Source: Periconia sp. R9002 (taxonomy: Eukaryota > Ascomycota > Dothideomycetes > Pleosporales > Periconiaceae). From it: DNA of 64,000 bases. Below the pieces are notes generated by a model. That model was given only the letters and a program-made list of their open reading frames with translations, was not told the DNA's origin and did not search any database. Location of the stretch: positions 1-64,000 of the forward strand of contig JAMAHW010000118.1 of NCBI GenBank assembly GCA_023627715.1, read 5' to 3'. This document shows positions 59,708 to 64,000 of this stretch, one piece after another. Positions within the stretch are counted from its first letter, which is position 1, and each line of letters starts with the position of its first letter. Made by a program: the position numbers and the translations under genes.

Positions 59708-60654
59708 TAGTGCGGATATCCTAGTATATGCGTATACGCATTAAAAGCATAGAAGAAAAGATTTAGTAAATCAAAGTTTGGTTTGAGAGGGTAAGTAGGA
59801 TGTGTGAATTTCGTTAGGAGATAGTTGGCGCTGCCATGCTTATCTAAAGAGATTCTTCAAGGAGATGAAAAAGGCTACAGGAACCTCTCTAAGCACACCG
59901 CTGCGCAAAGTACGGAGATAAACGTAAGACTGAGGGCAAATCGCAAATCCTTCTTTATCGTTTTACGCCAATCCGGAACCATTTATCGACAAGTGGTCGG
60001 CCTGTGTGGCATTTTCGACGCCAGGCTTACTCCGCCATGTCCAATCTGACAGCGCACAGAAGCAATTGTGTAGGAAACGGATTCTCTTCGTATTTGAATG
60101 CCTAGAATCCATTTTTCTATGGATATTGCGCGACTGCACTAGGGCACGTTACTATTGATGTGCTCCGTTTGAATATTCGGGTTATGGGAGAGCATGCAAA
60201 TGACATGTTCAATGTCATCGTAACATGTTGCAAGGAAGATGCAGACCTTTTTCCCCGCTTGCTTTTTGCGCAAGGACCAGAATAATACGGGGGCGGCTGA
60301 CGCCACCGAGGTTCCAGATCTCCCCGGGAAAGCATGATTGATGATTAGTCTTAAGAGATGGTATTCGTTGACTACGGCTCACATGCTACGAAGCGTACAA
60401 GTGGCTTATAGGGGCTGGAAACGACACGAAATTTTTGATCAATGGACGAATGATATGGAGCATGAGACCGTCACAGCGTCTCACCAAGAACGGTCAATAG
60501 ATGATCGACACCCTCGGCACCCGCACATGTTAGTCCGTGGTGTCTTAGACTTGGGGCCTCCTTTTACCATTTGTTTAGGTACAGCTTTGGGCGTTATCGC
60601 CAAATTCGGAATTTGGACAAAAGATTGATCAAGAACCCCACCCATCATAAAAGA
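59708..60654. other. Intergenic region, no gene recognised
   Basis: An open frame of 96 codons at 60338-60628 has no recognisable content. This region is upstream of the hemerythrin-like gene and downstream of the 3-isopropylmalate dehydrogenase gene. Confidence 0.55.
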
Positions 60655-62001
60655 CTATTTCTTTAATAGCGTTTCCAATTCCGCCGCCACAGCATCGCCC
60701 ACCTCGGAGGTCGTGGATGTGCCACCGATGTCCTTTGTCCGGATACCCTTGTCAATTACAATCTTGGTAGCTTCATCGATCTTGGTAGCGATTTCTGTGA
60801 GACAGAGCGAGTACTTCAACATCATGCTCATGGAAAGAATGGTCGCTACCGGGTTGACGATGCCTTGACCGGCAATATCAGGCGCAGACCCTAGTCTTGT
60901 GAGCTTGAAGCAAAGGAGAAGAAGGAGTGAAATGTGTACCGTGGATGGGTTCGTAGATTCCGTTGATCGGGGTCTTGCCGTCGGGAATGCCTCCCAAACT
61001 TGCACTTGGCAAAAGACCCAGACTGCCAGGGATGACGCTAGCCTCATCGCTAATGATGTCTCCGAAGAGATTGCTCGTCACCACAATGCCATTGAGCTTC
61101 CTCGGGTTCTGGATCATAAGCATAGCGGCCGAGTCAATGAGGTGGGTTCCATGTTGGAGTTCAGGGAACTCGTCTTTCATGATGCGCTCAAATGTTTTGC
61201 GCCATAACCTCGACGTTGCCAGCACATTTGCCTTATCCAGGCTCCATACGGGCGCAGGGGGATCCTCTACTCTTGCCAGGTTGCCTGCTAGCCGCACCAC
61301 GCGTTCAATCTCGTGAACCGAGTAGGGTTCCGTGTCCATGGCCTTGCCATCGCCCTCATCCTCTTTTCGATCGCCAAAATAGATTCCACCGGTCAACTCG
61401 CGAATGATGTTGAAATTGACGCCCCTGACACGATCGGCCTTGAGGGGAGAAGCGTCAACAAGGGATTCGGAGGCGAAGAAGCAGGGTCGCAGGTTTCCAA
61501 AGGTGCCGAGTTCTTTGCGGAGTTTTAAGATGCCCTGTTCAGGACGGACCTTACCAGTGCCCCATTTCTACAACCAAATGAGCACTTCAAAGCCAGCGAG
61601 GAAGCAAGAATGGCGTTGGAACATACCGGACCGCCCACGGCACCCAGGATGACTGCATCTGCTGATTTTGCTGCAGCGAGGGCTTCGTCTGTGAGAGGGT
61701 TGTTGTGCGCGTCTATAGAGCAGCCCCCAAACAGGTGGTCCTGGAAATTGAAATGGATATCCGTGTTGCTCTGGACGACCTTGAGAACTTTTGTCGCTTC
61801 TGCGATGACCTAGAGATGGATACGTGAGCTCGGCTTCTCCCCACTGCTCGTAGGCAGACAACGGGTGAGTGATTACCTCGGGGCCTACACCATCACCTAC
61901 AGGGGTGACGTCAGCCGCTGTCCATGCCATGTATGCTGTATTGGGGTGAATACATTGACTATCCACTTACCGCCAAAGACAACAATGTTGAAGGAGGGCA
62001 T
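60655..62001 (-). CDS. leu2: 3-isopropylmalate dehydrogenase, leucine biosynthesis
   Basis: Predicted 365-residue enzyme that oxidises and decarboxylates 3-isopropylmalate with NAD+, the third step of the leucine branch. Exons are 62001-61971, 61896-61877, 61809-61627, 61567-60940 and 60890-60655. Exon 2 is a 20-base microexon that supplies GDGVGPE, the conserved N-terminal loop. Other hallmarks are [41 protein letters not shown] and ELTGGIYFG. Towards the C-terminus are [25 protein letters not shown], with the substrate- and metal-binding Asp residues, and [28 protein letters not shown]. The length matches the fungal family. The symbol is the yeast name; moulds often use leu2A/leu-1. Confidence 0.96.
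61877..61896 (-). other. 20-base microexon of the 3-isopropylmalate dehydrogenase gene
   Basis: This exon lies between two GT-AG introns (61970-61897 and 61876-61810) and encodes most of the invariant loop GDGVGPE. Skipping it would shift the frame. Confidence 0.88.
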
Positions 62002-62778
62002 CGTGCTGTTCCTTTTGCCTTTTGACACGAGCTATCAAAAATGTACAAGACAGGGCCAAGTAAACAAAAAAGAAAAATAAGGAAAGAAAAAGGAAGCCGT
62101 TGTATCAAGAGGTTCAGTGCGGCGCTCTCGAAATGTTTTCGCTCACCCGGACCGGCTGGCGGGTGCGGTTTCGGCTTATTAGTACACATGTACCCCACCT
62201 CACCTTGTACCCCTCCAATCCGACATCGGTCCTGCATTTGCATCGCTAGGTACACCAACACGTAACTACCTATATAATTATATGTATACACCGTCGTGAA
62301 ATTCATAGTTACATAGGGTGCTTCACATCCATACATGTACAGGTTCTTTTTGCCAACCGAATTTACTAACTCCCTCTACTATCCCGTGCCATCGTATCTC
62401 TGCCAGGCATAGTCTAGTGGAATGGCTATCAATACAAACAACTCCCTGACCCCCTCCTCTCTAAACATACATAGGTAGTGTTATGGGGTATCAAAACAGT
62501 CAGTTCAACGTGTGGCCGTAAAAAGAAGGTGGCAGCCCAACTTCCAGCTACCACCAGTCAGTCTGCCTCTCCCCGATGTGAGAAGGGTGAAAAAAGGAGA
62601 AAGAAAAAAAAAAGGGAACAGAGGAAAAACTCCCCATAAATAAAAAAAAAACCCCCCGCCACACCCATTTCCCAACAAACCAAATCTGAGTCTTGGGGAA
62701 TATGGTTCGCCGCCAACACTGCCAGGCGTAACGACCGCGCCTCTGCATGGGGCTCGAGTGCAAACTACAATTGAGTAC
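62002..62778. other. Intergenic region, no gene recognised
   Basis: This lies upstream of the 3-isopropylmalate dehydrogenase gene and downstream of the VWA gene. It holds A runs near 62604-62612 and 62641-62651 and a TACCTAGGC variant near 62776. No RNA gene or operator was recognised. Confidence 0.5.
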
Positions 62779-63876
62779 CTAGGCTTCCACCCTTCGGTGC
62801 AGCTCCTTCGAATTTCTATCCAGCCTTCTATTGATACTGCCGCATACGACTTTGAGTACTCCAGTATGTGAAAGAGGCTCGCCCCGTTCGGACTGGAATG
62901 CAACCGTGTCAATCATATCTCTCAAATCCTCGACACCAGAGATATCCCTCATGTTGTCATCGAGCCCCTTCAAATGCTCGCGCGCTCGCGGATCGTTGCC
63001 CACCTGGAAAAACTGGACACCAACCTGCCATGCCGGCGCGTCGTGCTTGTCGAGCTTCTTTGCCACTTGTATGAGTGGGCTCTCCACATCATCCGTCGGT
63101 ACGCCGTCAGTGATGACGATAACATTGATGGGCTTTAGAGAGTCGGGTTTCTTTTCGTACTCCTTCACATAAGGCATAAGAATTTTCTGGAGCTTCTGGC
63201 CCGTTGGCGTCGCGCCGTTGGGGCGCACACTTCGGAAAATCTCCGTGACAGTTGCCGCATCCGTAACATTCTTGTAATATTTAGCATCGGGCGTGTTTAG
63301 GAAGTAGATGTCGATCCCATCAGAATCGTAGGTCGCGCAGATGGGAGCAATGAGTTTGAGCGCTTCCGCAGTCTCGTTCCAGCTGCGACCGGCCATGGAT
63401 GTGCTGTCGTCAATCACAAAGATGGTATCAAAGGATGCGAGGAATTCGTAAGGATCATCAACCGCTGGGGCTACGGTAGTGGCGAGCTGGAGAGGGGGTT
63501 GCGGAGAGTTTGGGTCATGGCTGTACGCTGGCGGCGGATCGTTGGATGGGTCTAGGCTCGCGACATCTTCTGCGTGTCAACTAACTATGCCTGCGCCCCT
63601 GCTGAAAAATGAGAGTAGGAGTGGTTGCTTACCTCGATTACTAGGTCGCCGAATGGGTAGTGATCGGGCACCAAAAGGTGGGCCAAGGAAAGAAGTGCTC
63701 GAAGTGACTTTGTCTTGCCCATCCTTTGAGTTTGAGTTTTTGCGGGAAAACGATCTCTTGATGCGATCAAAGGGTGAAGGCATTTCTGCAAGGGAGATTC
63801 TGCTGGTCGAGGATCGTGTGGCGGATGAGTTGTGATTGTGCAAAAGGGAGGTGAGGGTTGTTGAAGACAGAGCCAT
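62779..63876 (-). CDS. VWA-domain protein with PPxY motif, 344 residues
   Basis: Exons are 63876-63633 and 63569-62779, joined at RRPSNREDVASLDPSND. The N-terminal 80 residues are Ser/Arg-rich with a basic patch (DRIKRSFSRKNS). A PPAY motif at 94-97 could bind WW domains. The von Willebrand factor A domain begins at about 128 (FDTIFVIDDSTSMAG) with the metal-ion-dependent adhesion motif Asp135-x-Ser137-x-Ser139. It continues with ATPTGQKLQ (the MIDAS Thr loop) and NVIVITDGVPTDD. Such fungal VWA proteins are cytosolic and of unknown role. The C-terminus is basic. A complete gene: both ends lie inside the window. Confidence 0.85.
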
Positions 63877-64000
63877 GTTGGAAAAAGCAAGAGCCAACGA
63901 ATCTATAACCAAACAGGTTTGCTTGACCAATAACGTATGGACAAGGTAGGTAGGTAATACCGAGTACCACAGTCGAGCTACAAAACCTATGAGGTGTACA
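63877..64000. other. Upstream flank of the VWA gene, window end
   Basis: Only 124 bases remain after the predicted ATG of the minus-strand VWA gene. Nothing further is recognised. Confidence 0.6.

Overview
This window comes from the nuclear genome of a filamentous ascomycete (Pezizomycotina). The evidence is the gene style: most genes are broken by short GT-AG introns of about 48-160 bases, many with CTAAC/CTAAT-type branch sites, and the content is typical of moulds. It includes Zn2Cys6 regulators, a con-10-like protein, secreted plant-wall hydrolases, an ankyrin-type oxysterol-binding protein, fungal 3-isopropylmalate dehydrogenase and ATP12. The recurrent intergenic octamer ACCTAGGT and the wall-degrading set would suit a plant-associated dothideomycete, but that placement is a guess. 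I rebuilt gene models by hand from reading frame, splice signals and family conservation; every spliced model keeps an open frame to its stop.

Layout. 1-1.9 kb: TTC microsatellite and empty sequence. 1.9-9.7 kb: a Zn2Cys6 regulator (+), a fungal protein of unknown function (-), and a 1,026-residue Zn2Cys6 regulator (-) whose promoter region is shared with ATP12 (+). 12-16 kb: an ankyrin-PH-FFAT-ORD oxysterol-binding protein (+). 16.4-29.5 kb: a hemicellulase island with a GH3 beta-xylosidase-like enzyme (-), a GH62 arabinofuranosidase (-) divergent from a GH12 endoglucanase/xyloglucanase (+), and a GH93-like exo-arabinanase (+). An UNC93-like membrane protein (-) follows. Between GH12 and GH93 lie two inverted tRNA-like genes and a decayed retroelement chromodomain. 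32-40 kb: a C2H2 zinc-finger protein, a secreted Ser-rich protein with a distinctive C-terminal domain, and an ankyrin protein. 40.7-41.4 kb: the relic of a non-ribosomal peptide synthetase in AT-rich DNA. 42.4-64 kb: an isochorismatase-fold hydrolase, a RING-H2 protein, a PHD-finger protein, a small conserved-looking protein, a con-10-like protein, an AA11-like lytic polysaccharide monooxygenase, a degenerate hemerythrin-like protein, 3-isopropylmalate dehydrogenase, and a VWA-domain protein.

How the parts fit. GH3, GH62, GH12 and GH93 together would act on arabinoxylan, xyloglucan and arabinan; the AA11-like oxidase at 56 kb adds an oxidative secreted enzyme whose target is uncertain. GH62 and GH12 share a 1.35 kb divergent promoter. 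Each has an XlnR-type hexamer (TTAGCC on its coding strand) about 108 bases before its ATG. The items I think most deserve follow-up are the co-varying tRNA-like pair, the hemicellulase island with its promoter symmetry, the perfect 24-base palindrome upstream of GH3, the NRPS relic, and the secreted protein with the conserved Cys/His pattern.
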